Positions 17,030 to 25,957 are shown, numbered from the stretch's first letter. The stretch: DNA of 64,000 nt from Salegentibacter sediminis (GCF_002078605.1 NZ_MSJR01000001.1:1-64000); one strand, 5' to 3'. Translations and numbers: made by a program. The notes: generated from the letters alone by a model not told the origin.

Positions 17030-17683
17030 ATGAACAAATCAGAAGTAATCAGGAACACCGTCAAATTTGTACAAAAAACACTTGCCAATGCTGAGGGAGG
17101 TCACGATTGGTTTCATATAGAAAGGGTATACAAGAATGCTAAACTAATTACCAAAAGAGAAAATGCCGATTTATTTATAGTTAAACTCGGTGCTCTCCTA
17201 CACGATATCGCAGACTACAAATTCCATAACGGCGACGAGAGTAAAGGCCCGGAGATAGCTGCTGAATTTCTTAAAACCCAGGATGTTTCTGATCAAGATA
17301 CTGCTCATATCATAAAAATTATAGAGAATGTCTCCTTCAAGGGCGGAAATGAAAAGCAAATCTTTAACTCCATCGAATTAAAAATTGTGCAGGATGCCGA
17401 TAGGCTTGATGCTTTAGGCGCAATTGGAATCGCACGTACTTTCAACTACGGTGGTTTTAAAGGCCGCGCTTTGTATGACCCTAGGATTGAACCCAACCTG
17501 AATATGACCAAAGAGCAATACAAAGCTTCTACTGCGCCTACAATTAATCATTTCTATGAAAAACTGCTTTTGCTTAAAGACCTAATGAATACCGAAACCG
17601 GCCAGAAAATTGCTGAAGAACGTCATAGGTTTATGGAGAATTATCTCCACCAGTTTTATAGGGAGTGGGAAGGCCTCGCTTAG
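17030..17683 (+). CDS. HD domain phosphohydrolase (YedJ-like)
   Basis: 217 aa from ATG 17030; the TTG nine codons earlier is less likely. Metal ligands of the HD fold are visible: H in GGHDWFHIERVY, HD in GALLHDIADYKF, and D in VQDADRLDALGAIGIART. The family contains uncharacterised metal-dependent phosphohydrolases of YedJ type. The substrate is unknown. Its stop codon interlocks with that of the convergent radical SAM gene (4-nt overlap). Confidence 0.88.
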   Translation: MNKSEVIRNTVKFVQKTLANAEGGHDWFHIERVYKNAKLITKRENADLFIVKLGALLHDIADYKFHNGDESKGPEIAAEFLKTQDVSDQDTAHIIKIIENVSFKGGNEKQIFNSIELKIVQDADRLDALGAIGIARTFNYGGFKGRALYDPRIEPNLNMTKEQYKASTAPTINHFYEKLLLLKDLMNTETGQKIAEERHRFMENYLHQFYREWEGLA

Positions 17684-18756
17684 AATAATTTCATTTGCCC
17701 ATCCTTAAAGTTTTCGTGCAGCTTGCAGTTTAATTTTATTCTTTCTTTATCTGAAAAATATATCTTTCGGGCCAGTCTGAATTGCTGTGCCACCTGGGTG
17801 GCGAATTCCCCCTCCCCTTTCATACGCGTTCCATAGCGGCTATCGTTAAGATTTCCACCATGTATACTTTTAATTTGATTTAGCACCTTATCTGCTCTAT
17901 CGGGCATGGTTTTTTTTATCCAGTCGGTAAAAATTTGTGCTATTGCTCCGTTTAGCCGGACTATGGTGTAGCCCAGGCTCAATGCCCCTCTTTCTGATAT
18001 TTCTTTTGCCAATGGCATTATTTCATGGGAGTTTATTGCCGGAATTATGGGTGCCATCATCACATTCACCGGAATATTGGCCCGGGAAAGTTTGTCTATA
18101 GTCTCCAGGCGCTTTTTAATACTGGCTGTTCGAGGCTCCAGGATGCTTCGGGTTTCCTCAGAAAGAGAAGTTACAGAAAGTGTAATGCTTACCAGATCAT
18201 CTTCTGCAAGCTCACGCAAAATATCCATATCCCGTTGTACAAGGGCATTCTTGGTAATAATCCCTACCGGATGTTTATACTTTAGAAAGGTTTCCAACAA
18301 CTGCCGGGTAACCTTCAGTTTTTTTTCAATGGGTTGGTAACAATCGGTATTTCCGGAGAGAATAATTGGTTTAGCCTCCCATTTTTTACTTCGAAGCCTT
18401 TTTTCGAGCAAATCCACAGCATTGCGTTTTACCAGGATTTTTCTTTCAAAATCAAGGCCAGCACTGTAACCCCAGTATTCGTGTGAATTTCGGGCATAGC
18501 AGTAAATGCATCCATGTTCGCAGCCCTGGTAAGGATTAAGAGAATATTCCATCCCAACATCAGGACTGCTTACTTTATTGACAATAGTTTTTGGAAAAGT
18601 CTCAATTAAAACGGTTTTGTTTTTCTGTACCTCATCCCCTTCCGAAGCGCAATAATTCAGAAAATCATCCCGAAATTCATGTTGGTGGGCCTCGAACTTA
18701 TTAGACACATTAAGTTGTGCTCCTCTTCCCTTAATAAAATTACCTCCTTTGGACAT
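17680..18756 (-). CDS. PA0069-type radical SAM protein
   Basis: 358 aa from ATG 18756. The [4Fe-4S] motif is CEHGCIYCYAR (C-x3-C-x2-C), preceded by the family signature NPYQGCEHGC and followed by LSGNTDCYQPIE. It belongs to the PA0069 group, related in sequence to spore photoproduct lyase-like radical SAM proteins, whose substrate is unknown. A TATATTTG box ends 4 bp before the ATG, so the transcript may be leaderless. A longer frame from TTG 18795 would start upstream of that promoter box and is rejected. Confidence 0.87.
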   Translation of the reverse strand: MSKGGNFIKGRGAQLNVSNKFEAHQHEFRDDFLNYCASEGDEVQKNKTVLIETFPKTIVNKVSSPDVGMEYSLNPYQGCEHGCIYCYARNSHEYWGYSAGLDFERKILVKRNAVDLLEKRLRSKKWEAKPIILSGNTDCYQPIEKKLKVTRQLLETFLKYKHPVGIITKNALVQRDMDILRELAEDDLVSITLSVTSLSEETRSILEPRTASIKKRLETIDKLSRANIPVNVMMAPIIPAINSHEIMPLAKEISERGALSLGYTIVRLNGAIAQIFTDWIKKTMPDRADKVLNQIKSIHGGNLNDSRYGTRMKGEGEFATQVAQQFRLARKIYFSDKERIKLNCKLHENFKDGQMKLF

Positions 18757-18760
18757 TTTA

Positions 18761-18768
18761 CAAATATA
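18761..18768 (-). promoter_or_regulatory. Radical SAM gene promoter -7 box
   Basis: TATATTTG on the minus strand matches TAnnTTTG and lies 4 bp from the ATG, predicting a very short or absent leader. Confidence 0.5.
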
Positions 18769-18829
18769 TGGAATATATCCAATCGGGAAAGACAAGAAAG
18801 AAGTTTAACAGGAATTTCCAAAAAATGGA

Positions 18830-19612
18830 TTATTCTCCCGGAAAATCGGCTTTGCGTTTATTCAAAAAGGCATCAGTTCCTTCTTTAAAATCTGCGGTAC
18901 CAAAGGCATGGCCAAACTCGCCTATTTCCACTTCAAAGCCATTCACCCCATCCTCGTAATTCGCATTAATCGCTCTAATGGCACCACTGATGGCAACCAG
19001 CGAATTTTTCATTATTTTTTGTGCAAGTTCCTGGGCCAATTCGGGTAATTCATCTAGAGAAGTAACATGATTAACCAAGTTATATTGAAGCGCCTGGTTG
19101 GCATCGATCATTCCTGCAGTCATGATCATTTCCATTGCACGCCCTTTTCCTACCAACTGAGGAAGACGCTGGGTGCCACCATATCCCGGAATAACTCCCA
19201 GGGAAACTTCAGGCAAGCCCATTTTGGCATTATCGCTGGCAATTCTAAAATGTGCTGCCATGGCCAGTTCTAAACCACCACCAAGGGCAAAGCCATTTAC
19301 AGCGGCGATCACAGGTTTTGGAAAATTGGCTACGAAATCAAAAAGAGAAGCCTGGCCCCTGGCAGCAAGCTCGCGGCCTTCCTCGGGAGAGAAATCAGCG
19401 AATTCGCTAATATCGGCGCCTGCCACAAAGGCTTTCTCCCCGCTACCGGTAAGAATAATCACCTTTACCTCATGATCTTCCTTGGCATTGGAAAAAGCTT
19501 CGTGTAGTTCTTTTATGGTAGCCCTGTTAAGGGCATTGAGTTTTTTTGGACGGTTTATAGTAATATGTAAAATCCCGTTCTGTTCTTCGGTTAAAATATT
19601 TTCGTAATCCAT
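18830..19612 (-). CDS. Enoyl-CoA hydratase/isomerase (crotonase family)
   Basis: 260 aa from ATG 19612, normal for the family; a longer frame reaches 19711 but overlaps the kinase C-terminus. Oxyanion-hole motifs AFVAGADISEF and ALGGGLELAMA, and the two catalytic Glu in GGGLEL and LPEVSLGVIPGYGGTQRL are present, so hydratase activity is expected rather than only isomerase. It probably acts in short-chain fatty acid or hydroxybutyryl-CoA metabolism. It follows the histidine kinase with a 16-bp gap. Confidence 0.93.
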   Translation of the reverse strand: MDYENILTEEQNGILHITINRPKKLNALNRATIKELHEAFSNAKEDHEVKVIILTGSGEKAFVAGADISEFADFSPEEGRELAARGQASLFDFVANFPKPVIAAVNGFALGGGLELAMAAHFRIASDNAKMGLPEVSLGVIPGYGGTQRLPQLVGKGRAMEMIMTAGMIDANQALQYNLVNHVTSLDELPELAQELAQKIMKNSLVAISGAIRAINANYEDGVNGFEVEIGEFGHAFGTADFKEGTDAFLNKRKADFPGE

Positions 19613-19628
19613 AATATATTTATTTTTT

Positions 19629-21083
19629 CTACTTCGGAAATCGCACCTTAAAGATAGTGCCTTTATTTTGTTTTGAGCTAAAACTAATAGTTCCCTGGTA
19701 GTTTTCAACAATATTTTTTACCATAGCAAGCCCAAGCCCCATTCCGCTGCTTTTCGTGGTAAATTTAGGTTCGAAGACCTTGTCTTTATTCTCTTCGGCG
19801 ATTCCCGTTCCATTATCAGACACCGAAATGCAAACCATCGTATCTTCATCCTGAACACTCACCAAAATTTGAGGGTTTTCAAGATTATGCACAGCCTGGA
19901 TGGCGTTTTTAACAAGGTTTGTAATCACTCTTATGAGCTGGGTTCGATCAAATTTAGCCAGAATTTCTTCTTTATCTGTGGTGAAGTTTATATAGCTTTC
20001 ATTAAAAATATCCAGCCCCAGTTTAACGATTTTCGGCACGTTAAGGGTCTCATTTTTTTGCGCCGGCATTTTTGCAAAATTAGAGAATGCCGCAGCTATA
20101 GAGCTCATCGTATCTATTTGATTGATAAGGGTTCGGGAATATTCATCTACCTTATGCTGAATATCGGGATCATCGGGTCTAAAGTTTCTCTGAAAACTCT
20201 GCACGCTAAGTCGCATTGGAGTGAGTGGATTTTTAATCTCATGAGCTACTTGCTTGGCCATTTCACGCCAGGCCTGTTCCCGCTCACTTGTGGCAAGCTT
20301 TACCGCGCTTTCCTCAAGCTCATCGATCATACTATTATATGCCGCGACAAGGGCATAAATCTCTTCAGATGCATTGCTGATCTCAATCTTTTGGTTGCGC
20401 TTATCTAACCTGGTCTGGTTGATTTTATCTGAAATTATTTTCAGGGTCTTGGTGATGTATTTCGAAAGAAAATAAGACAGAATAATCGCCAATACCAACA
20501 TCAATAAATAGACCTCTCCCATACGCATAAGGAAATTATTGAGGTCCCGATTCAACAAACTATCATCCTGAAGATAGGGCAGGTATAAAATAGCAAGCGG
20601 TTTAAATTTATTGTCGGTGATATAGGAATAAGAAGACTGGAATTTATCTCCATTCACCTCAGTATGCTGTGAGATTCTTTTTGAAGATGAACTATCCAGC
20701 CTCTTCAACAGTTTTTTATCTAACTGCACATCGGTAGTGTCCTTAAAAAAAGATTCGTTTGATTTCACCAAAAGACGCCCTTCCAGATCATAAATATTGA
20801 TCTGCATCTCGTGAACCTGCGCCATTTCATAAATCTTTCCGCGTTCCTTGAAGATTTCATCAATATTTTCGGTGCTCACAAAATAGGTAGTGCTTCCAAG
20901 AACAAAACGAATATTTTCCATTATAGCCTGTTCTTTTCTTTCCAGTCGCTCATTATGGTACTGTTCTGCCTCCTTCTTATACTGAAACACAGTTACTCCC
21001 ACGATAAGGATGGAAGTCCCTAATACCAGCAATAGCATAGAGAAGAAAATACGGGAACGCAATGAGAGTTTCAACAAATTCAT
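19629..21083 (-). CDS. Sensor histidine kinase (NtrY-like)
   Basis: 484 aa. Transmembrane helix at about 10-30, extracytoplasmic sensor domain (35-185), second helix (190-210), HAMP, HisKA with the phospho-acceptor His in VAHEIKNPLTPM, then HATPase with N box NLVKNAIQAV and G boxes DNGTGIAEENK and GMGLGLAM. The PLTPM variant is typical of NtrY-type kinases. No response regulator lies nearby, so it is an orphan. It sits between hemJ and the enoyl-CoA hydratase on the same strand, 21 bp after hemJ, so may be co-transcribed. Confidence 0.92.
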   Translation of the reverse strand: MNLLKLSLRSRIFFSMLLLVLGTSILIVGVTVFQYKKEAEQYHNERLERKEQAIMENIRFVLGSTTYFVSTENIDEIFKERGKIYEMAQVHEMQINIYDLEGRLLVKSNESFFKDTTDVQLDKKLLKRLDSSSSKRISQHTEVNGDKFQSSYSYITDNKFKPLAILYLPYLQDDSLLNRDLNNFLMRMGEVYLLMLVLAIILSYFLSKYITKTLKIISDKINQTRLDKRNQKIEISNASEEIYALVAAYNSMIDELEESAVKLATSEREQAWREMAKQVAHEIKNPLTPMRLSVQSFQRNFRPDDPDIQHKVDEYSRTLINQIDTMSSIAAAFSNFAKMPAQKNETLNVPKIVKLGLDIFNESYINFTTDKEEILAKFDRTQLIRVITNLVKNAIQAVHNLENPQILVSVQDEDTMVCISVSDNGTGIAEENKDKVFEPKFTTKSSGMGLGLAMVKNIVENYQGTISFSSKQNKGTIFKVRFPK

Positions 21084-21104
21084 ACAGCTCTATTTAAGCA
21101 AATA

Positions 21105-21656
21105 TCAGGCCTTAGGGTTTCCAGCCCGTATTCTCTTGTAAATTTTAATGCCCAGCATCAACATCCCCGCAAGCAAGAATATTCCCAACACGCCAAAGAT
21201 CCAATTGAGCGAATCCCGAAGGATTACCAGAAAAACAACTGCAAATAGGATTAGGGTAGACACTTCATTCCATAATCTCATTTGGTTGGAAGACCATTTA
21301 ACAACATCTTTTTGCATTTCCAGGAAGATCAAATGGCATTTATAATGATAGACATATAATAAACCCACAAAGGCCAGTTTAATAAGCATCCAGTTCATTT
21401 GCAAAAATGAAGGCATCAAAAATAGCATCCAGAAAGCGAATAAACTCGCAAGAATAGCCGAAGGCCAGGTGATAATGTACCACAACCTCCTGGTCATAAG
21501 TTTTAATTGTTCAGTAAGGATATGGTTTTCCGGTTCGGGCTTCAGGCTGGCTTCAATATGGTAAATAAATAACCTGGGGATATAAAAAAGTCCGGCAAAC
21601 CAGGTTATCACAAAAATAAGATGAAGAGCTTTAATGTACTGGTAATATTCTATCAC
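21105..21656 (-). CDS. hemJ: Protoporphyrinogen IX oxidase HemJ
   Basis: 183 aa with four predicted membrane helices. Opening YIKALHLIFVITWFAGLFY carries the conserved His and the WFAGLFYxPR motif of the HemJ/UPF0093 family, with later LLYVYHYKCH. HemJ oxidises protoporphyrinogen IX to protoporphyrin IX, the step before ferrochelatase, whose gene lies two genes upstream. It has its own -7 box at 21710-21717. Some relatives are annotated CopD; the N-terminal signature and heme context favour HemJ. Confidence 0.88.
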   Translation of the reverse strand: MIEYYQYIKALHLIFVITWFAGLFYIPRLFIYHIEASLKPEPENHILTEQLKLMTRRLWYIITWPSAILASLFAFWMLFLMPSFLQMNWMLIKLAFVGLLYVYHYKCHLIFLEMQKDVVKWSSNQMRLWNEVSTLILFAVVFLVILRDSLNWIFGVLGIFLLAGMLMLGIKIYKRIRAGNPKA

Positions 21657-21709
21657 AAATTAAGTGTTTGCTGGTTTTTACTTATCGCTTTAAAAGCTTG
21701 CATTCCTAA

Positions 21710-21717
21710 CAAAGGTA
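21710..21717 (-). promoter_or_regulatory. hemJ promoter -7 box
   Basis: TACCTTTG on the minus strand, exact TAnnTTTG match, 53 bp before the hemJ ATG and downstream of the MATE gene. Confidence 0.5.
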
Positions 21718-21749
21718 ACTAATTGTTTTAGGAAATTGAGGCATAAATC

Positions 21750-23096
21750 TTAATCGGGTTTTAGCTTCAATTTTATTTCCCGGTGTAAAAAATAGCCGGT
21801 TACAATGGTCGATAAAATATCGGCCAGGGGAAATGAAATCCAAACTCCTAATTCTCCCAAATAGTGAGGCAGAATAAGCACCAGGGGAATAAAGAAAAAG
21901 CCCTGCCGGGAAAGCGTAAGCAAAAGTGCAGGCAGCGCCTTCCCCACCGCCTGAAAATAGGCAGCTCCTATTAACTGAAGTGCAACAATTGGCGTGGCCG
22001 CAAAAACCCAGCGCATAGCCGAAGGTGTTGCCGCGATAATCTGCTCATTTCCGGTGAAAATTTTCACGATATCTTCAGAAAAAAACATTATTCCGGCAAA
22101 AACCAGCAAGGCCAGCCCGCTGGCATAGATTACGGCTGTGTTAATACTTTTTTTAACCCGGGTAAACTCTCTGGCTCCATAATTATAACCTGCAATTGGT
22201 AGAAACCCCTGGGTTACACCAAGCACAGGAAACAAAGCGAACATCAACATACGGGCAATTATAGCATAAACCGTTACGGCATTTTCCCCACCCAGGTCAA
22301 AGAGAATATTATTCATTAAAAGATAGATTATGCTTACCACGGCCTGTCGGGCCAGGGTCACGAAACCCAGGGAAGAAATTTCCCTAAGGATTGGTAGCTT
22401 AAAACCAAAATGACTTAAGCTTATCTTTAATTCTGAATTTTTTGAAAGGAAAAACCACAGCACATAGGCAAAACAGAAAATATAGGAAGCCGTTGTGGCT
22501 AAGGCGGCCCCCAACATTCCCATCTCCATAACATTTATAAGAAGGTAATCCAGAAAAAGGTTGATCACAGAGGGGATGATCATCGCGACCATGGCAAATT
22601 TAGGCTTGCCTTCAGCTCTTATTACGGTATTCCCCATCATACAAAGCGCTAGAAAAGGAACCCCGCTAACAACCACCTGATAGTAAATTTTTGCGGGTTC
22701 AAAAATAGCTCCCTTTCCGCCAAAGGCGGGAATAAGGAAATCGATAAAAAAGAGACCAAGGCCAACTAATAGTAGGGTAAGAATAAGACTCAGGCTAATC
22801 ATATTGCCAAAAGTCCTTAAGGCCCGTTCCTGGTTATTAGCGCCCAAAGCCCTTGAAACCACCGAAGAGCCTCCAACGCCAATGGCCATTCCCAAAGCGG
22901 CAATAAAAAATGAAACAGGCAAAACCACATTAATGGCTGCAATGGCCACAGGGCCTATCCAGTTTCCTACAAAAATGGTGTCTACCAGGATATTTAGGGA
23001 CATCACCAAAATCCCAACCGATGCCGGCACCGCCTGCTGAATAAGAAGTTTCCCTATCGGCTTATTTCCCAGTTCGGCAGCGGTGATTTTTGACAT
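21750..23096 (-). CDS. MATE family efflux transporter
   Basis: 448 aa with 12 predicted membrane helices and the MATE repeat pattern: PASVGILVMSLNILVDTIFV in helix 1-2, GVGGSSVVSRALGA, and its second-half counterpart PVLGVTQGFLPIAGYNYGA. Exports organic cations or drugs by Na or H antiport. It overlaps the hemH stop by 1 nt (TAATG), so it is translationally coupled to ferrochelatase. A link to porphyrin export is possible but only an inference from that coupling. Confidence 0.93.
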   Translation of the reverse strand: MSKITAAELGNKPIGKLLIQQAVPASVGILVMSLNILVDTIFVGNWIGPVAIAAINVVLPVSFFIAALGMAIGVGGSSVVSRALGANNQERALRTFGNMISLSLILTLLLVGLGLFFIDFLIPAFGGKGAIFEPAKIYYQVVVSGVPFLALCMMGNTVIRAEGKPKFAMVAMIIPSVINLFLDYLLINVMEMGMLGAALATTASYIFCFAYVLWFFLSKNSELKISLSHFGFKLPILREISSLGFVTLARQAVVSIIYLLMNNILFDLGGENAVTVYAIIARMLMFALFPVLGVTQGFLPIAGYNYGAREFTRVKKSINTAVIYASGLALLVFAGIMFFSEDIVKIFTGNEQIIAATPSAMRWVFAATPIVALQLIGAAYFQAVGKALPALLLTLSRQGFFFIPLVLILPHYLGELGVWISFPLADILSTIVTGYFLHREIKLKLKPD

Positions 23097-24130
23097 TATA
23101 CCTCAACCGCCTTTTGATGTGCCCATTCATCAATCCAGCGGGACAGGATTTTAACCCAATCATCGCGATCGTTCAAACAGGGCACAACGTTAAAATCCTT
23201 TCCTCCTACCTCATGAAATATTTCTTCTCCTTCCATGGCTATCTCCTCAAGCGTCTCCAGGCAATCTGAAACAAAAGCCGGAGTTACAATGGCAAGTTTT
23301 TTCATTCCCTGTTTCCCGAAACGCTCTATGGTACGATCAGTGTATGGTTGGAGCCACGGGTCGAAACCAAGCCGGGACTGGAAGGATACACTATATGAAT
23401 TTTCTTTCAACTCAAGGTATTCCGCTACTAAGCGGGTTGTTTCAAAACATTGATGCCTGTAGCAAAACTGGTGGGCTTCTGAGGGGGTCTGGCAACAACT
23501 TCCATCAATTTTACAATGAGACTTAGTGATATCGCTTTTACGAATATGCCGTTCGGGCACTCCGTGATAGGAAAACAATAAATGCTGAAAATCTTTTCCT
23601 TTTAAACTATCAGAAATACTTTCGGCAAGTACTCGTATATAATCTGGATGATTGTAAAATGGCGGTACGGTAGTGAATTGCATCTCCGGAAAATGCTTTT
23701 GCCTTAGGTTTTCGGCTAAAACCAGGATAGTTTCGGTGGTAGCCATCGCAAACTGAGGATAAAGCGGAAAAAGCAATACTTCATCTACCCCTTTATCATG
23801 CAATTCCTGCAAGCCTTCTTTAATAGAAGGTTTCCCGTAACGCATGGCTAAAGCGATTGGCACCGAAGTTAGATCGTCTATTTTAGACTGTAGTCTTTCT
23901 GAAAGCACTATTAAAGGCGAGCCTTCTTCCCACCATATCTTTTTATAGGCTTCAGCAGATTTTTTTGGCCTGGTATTCAGCACTATTCCTCTAACAAGAA
24001 GCACTCGTGCCCAGTAAGGCACATCTATTACCCGTTCATCCATAAGGAATTCATCGAGGTATTTTTTCACATCTTTCGGATCGGTGCTATCAGGGGATCC
24101 CAGATTAACCAGTAATACGCCTTTGCTCAT
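23096..24130 (-). CDS. hemH: Ferrochelatase
   Basis: 344 aa. Begins GVLLVNLGSPDSTDPKDVKKYL; the active-site His is in LLFSYHGVPERHI and the late catalytic Glu in CLETLEEIAMEG. Inserts Fe(II) into protoporphyrin IX to form protoheme. CQTPSEAHQFCYRHQC is Cys-rich but does not prove a cluster. It is first in an operon with the MATE gene; -7 box at 24150-24157, and the upstream thuA-like gene ends in its own terminator. Confidence 0.96.
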   Translation of the reverse strand: MSKGVLLVNLGSPDSTDPKDVKKYLDEFLMDERVIDVPYWARVLLVRGIVLNTRPKKSAEAYKKIWWEEGSPLIVLSERLQSKIDDLTSVPIALAMRYGKPSIKEGLQELHDKGVDEVLLFPLYPQFAMATTETILVLAENLRQKHFPEMQFTTVPPFYNHPDYIRVLAESISDSLKGKDFQHLLFSYHGVPERHIRKSDITKSHCKIDGSCCQTPSEAHQFCYRHQCFETTRLVAEYLELKENSYSVSFQSRLGFDPWLQPYTDRTIERFGKQGMKKLAIVTPAFVSDCLETLEEIAMEGEEIFHEVGGKDFNVVPCLNDRDDWVKILSRWIDEWAHQKAVEV

Positions 24131-24149
24131 AAGTTTTTTAATTTCGGCA

Positions 24150-24157
24150 CAAAAATA
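24150..24157 (-). promoter_or_regulatory. hemH promoter -7 box
   Basis: TATTTTTG on the minus strand, exact TAnnTTTG match, 19 bp before the hemH ATG. Confidence 0.6.
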
Positions 24158-24162
24158 TAACT

Positions 24163-24187
24163 ATAAAACGGGCGGTGAAAACCGCCG
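24163..24187 (-). terminator. Terminator of the AraC-ThuA operon
   Basis: GGCGGT (24171-24176) and ACCGCC (24181-24186) around a 4-base loop. On the minus strand it is followed by CGTTTTATAG, a short T-run. It separates the thuA-like gene from hemH. Confidence 0.7.
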
Positions 24188-24200
24188 CTATTCTGAATCT

Positions 24201-24974
24201 TTATTGTTCAATAATCAATTCGGTATCGACCCCTTTTCCCAGGGCAAAAAGAATACTTCTTAATATATGCTCCTGAAATCCCGGTTCCATATAAGACTGG
24301 ATCCTGTGGCCACCTCCGGTGTAAATGCTAACACCGCCACCGGGGAGGTCACGATACCAGGCAATAGGATGATTTTCTCCGTTCTCCCCTCCATTATAAG
24401 TCGATTCATCAAGACTCAGCAAAACCTTATTTTTGGGGTTAAGGTTTTTATAGTTATACCACTCATCTATCCTCGACCAGGGATTGGGAAGATGAGAAAC
24501 ACTTGGGTGACCGGGCATTTCAACGATTACATTTGCCCGCTGTACCTTAGGGTGATCTACAAAATATGCCCCCACCAGCTCACCATACCAGGGCCAATCG
24601 AATTCGGTATCGGCGGCGGCGTGAATTCCGAAGAAACTTCCACCATTGGCAATATATTTTTCGAAAGCGGCCTGTTCTTCATCATTCAGCACGTCTCCGC
24701 TGGTATTTAAGAACACTACCAGCGAATATTTTTTAAGGTCTTCTTCGTTAAAGTCATCGCTATCATTGGTTTCTTTCACCTCAAATCCGTTTTCTTCGCC
24801 GAGATCTTTTATAATTGCATGCCCGGCAGGAGTGGATTTATGCCAGAAACCTTCGGCTTTGTGAAAAACCAGAATTTCTTTTTCCTCTTCTTCCTCTTCT
24901 TCCTCCTGAGCAAACATATTTGTTGAAATCAGCAGGACCAAAAACAGTATTAATAAATACTTTAAGCTTCTCAT
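24201..24974 (-). CDS. Secreted ThuA-domain protein
   Basis: 257 aa. Signal peptide (1-22, ending MFA-Q), then an uninterrupted run of eight Glu (residues 24-31) and a ThuA-like domain (about 33-245) with FHKAEGFWHKS, GGSFFGIHAAADTEFDWPWYG and the late GGGHRIQSY. ThuA domains adopt a class I amidotransferase-like fold and are linked to sugar metabolism in Bacteroidota, but the reaction is unknown. It starts 2 bp after the AraC regulator, so the two form one operon. Confidence 0.88.
   Translation of the reverse strand: MRSLKYLLILFLVLLISTNMFAQEEEEEEEEKEILVFHKAEGFWHKSTPAGHAIIKDLGEENGFEVKETNDSDDFNEEDLKKYSLVVFLNTSGDVLNDEEQAAFEKYIANGGSFFGIHAAADTEFDWPWYGELVGAYFVDHPKVQRANVIVEMPGHPSVSHLPNPWSRIDEWYNYKNLNPKNKVLLSLDESTYNGGENGENHPIAWYRDLPGGGVSIYTGGGHRIQSYMEPGFQEHILRSILFALGKGVDTELIIEQ
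24882..24905 (-). repeat. GAG/GAA codon repeat (Glu tract)
   Basis: Eight Glu codons of alternating GAG/GAA type form a hexanucleotide-like repeat directly after the signal peptide of the ThuA protein. Because units are multiples of 3, slippage would change tract length and not the frame. Confidence 0.7.
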
Positions 24975-24976
24975 TT

Positions 24977-25879
24977 CTAAAGATTTTTTGATAAAGACAT
25001 AATATATTTTTTCGGGGTTGTCCCGAATTTCTTTTTAAAAGCGGCTATAAAGTGACTGGCAGTGCTATAACCCAGTTTCAGGCCCACTTCATTTACATTA
25101 TATTCTCCGGTATCCAATAATTTACGGGCATATTCCATTTTGTAATCAAACAGAAAACTATACACCGAAGTGCCATAAATTTGTTTAAACCCATCTTTTA
25201 ATTTTTTTAAACTCAGGCCAACCTCATCGGCCAGTTCCTGCAGCGATGGTGGCTCAGCCAGTTTTGAGATCACAATTTCCTTCGCCCGGCGTATTTTCTG
25301 AATATTTTCCTCGTCGATCAAAAATGGACATTGTTCCAGATCGGGATCTTCGGTTCTATTAAAATACAGGCTCAACAATTCATAGGCCTTGCTTTTAAAA
25401 TAAAGATTTTTGATACTTGGCGTTAGGCTGAAATTTAAGAGCTGGTTAAGCACAATAGCCATGGACGGGGTAATTGGTGTCTCTTTGTAGTATTTTTTAT
25501 CCCTGTTTTCTGAACTCAGGAAAGGAATATAATCGGCTTCCTGAGAGAAAAGAGAGTGAAATTTTTTAATAGAAATCACCAGGGATACCACCCAGGAATT
25601 AGGATCAAGATTTAGGTTTAAAGGAAGGGCTTGCTGCGGATTATAAAGCAGCAACGAATTTTCTTCCTCAAGCGGCAACTCATACCCGCCAGCGTTAAAC
25701 AAAAACCTGCTACTCCCTTTTACATTGAAATGAAACTGGATAAAACTGCTGTCAATTTCACGAACAAAGTTCTGAGTATCAGCAGAGTCATTAAGGAACT
25801 TAAAAATGTAAAAGCCCTCCTCTATGGGAGTGCTCATTATCGTTCCTCCAGCGATATTTTTGCCATTTGTTTTCATCAT
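24977..25879 (-). CDS. AraC family transcriptional regulator
   Basis: 300 aa from ATG 25879. A longer frame reaches TTG 25960, but that lies inside a TAnnTTTG promoter box, so ATG 25879 (or the adjacent 25876) is preferred. The N-terminal part is a cupin-like sensor; the C-terminal about 100 residues carry two HTHs (LQELADEVGLSLKKLKDGFK and VNEVGLKLGYSTASHFIAAF). It is divergent from hemA with a perfect 14-bp palindrome between. Regulation of the heme genes or of thuA is possible; neither is shown. Confidence 0.88.
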   Translation of the reverse strand: MMKTNGKNIAGGTIMSTPIEEGFYIFKFLNDSADTQNFVREIDSSFIQFHFNVKGSSRFLFNAGGYELPLEEENSLLLYNPQQALPLNLNLDPNSWVVSLVISIKKFHSLFSQEADYIPFLSSENRDKKYYKETPITPSMAIVLNQLLNFSLTPSIKNLYFKSKAYELLSLYFNRTEDPDLEQCPFLIDEENIQKIRRAKEIVISKLAEPPSLQELADEVGLSLKKLKDGFKQIYGTSVYSFLFDYKMEYARKLLDTGEYNVNEVGLKLGYSTASHFIAAFKKKFGTTPKKYIMSLSKNL

Positions 25880-25957
25880 AAAATATTTCTCCCTTTCTTC
25901 AGCACCTATAAAGAAGCCTTTCAAGTAATTGAATTTACTATTATTTCGGCTATTTTT

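Noticed and set aside
19613-19711. N-terminal extension of the enoyl-CoA hydratase
   Set aside because: It overlaps the histidine kinase C-terminus in another frame and adds sequence not seen in crotonases; ATG 19612 gives family length.
24882-24905. Phase-variation by the GAG/GAA tract
   Set aside because: The repeat unit is a multiple of 3, so slippage cannot switch the frame on or off.
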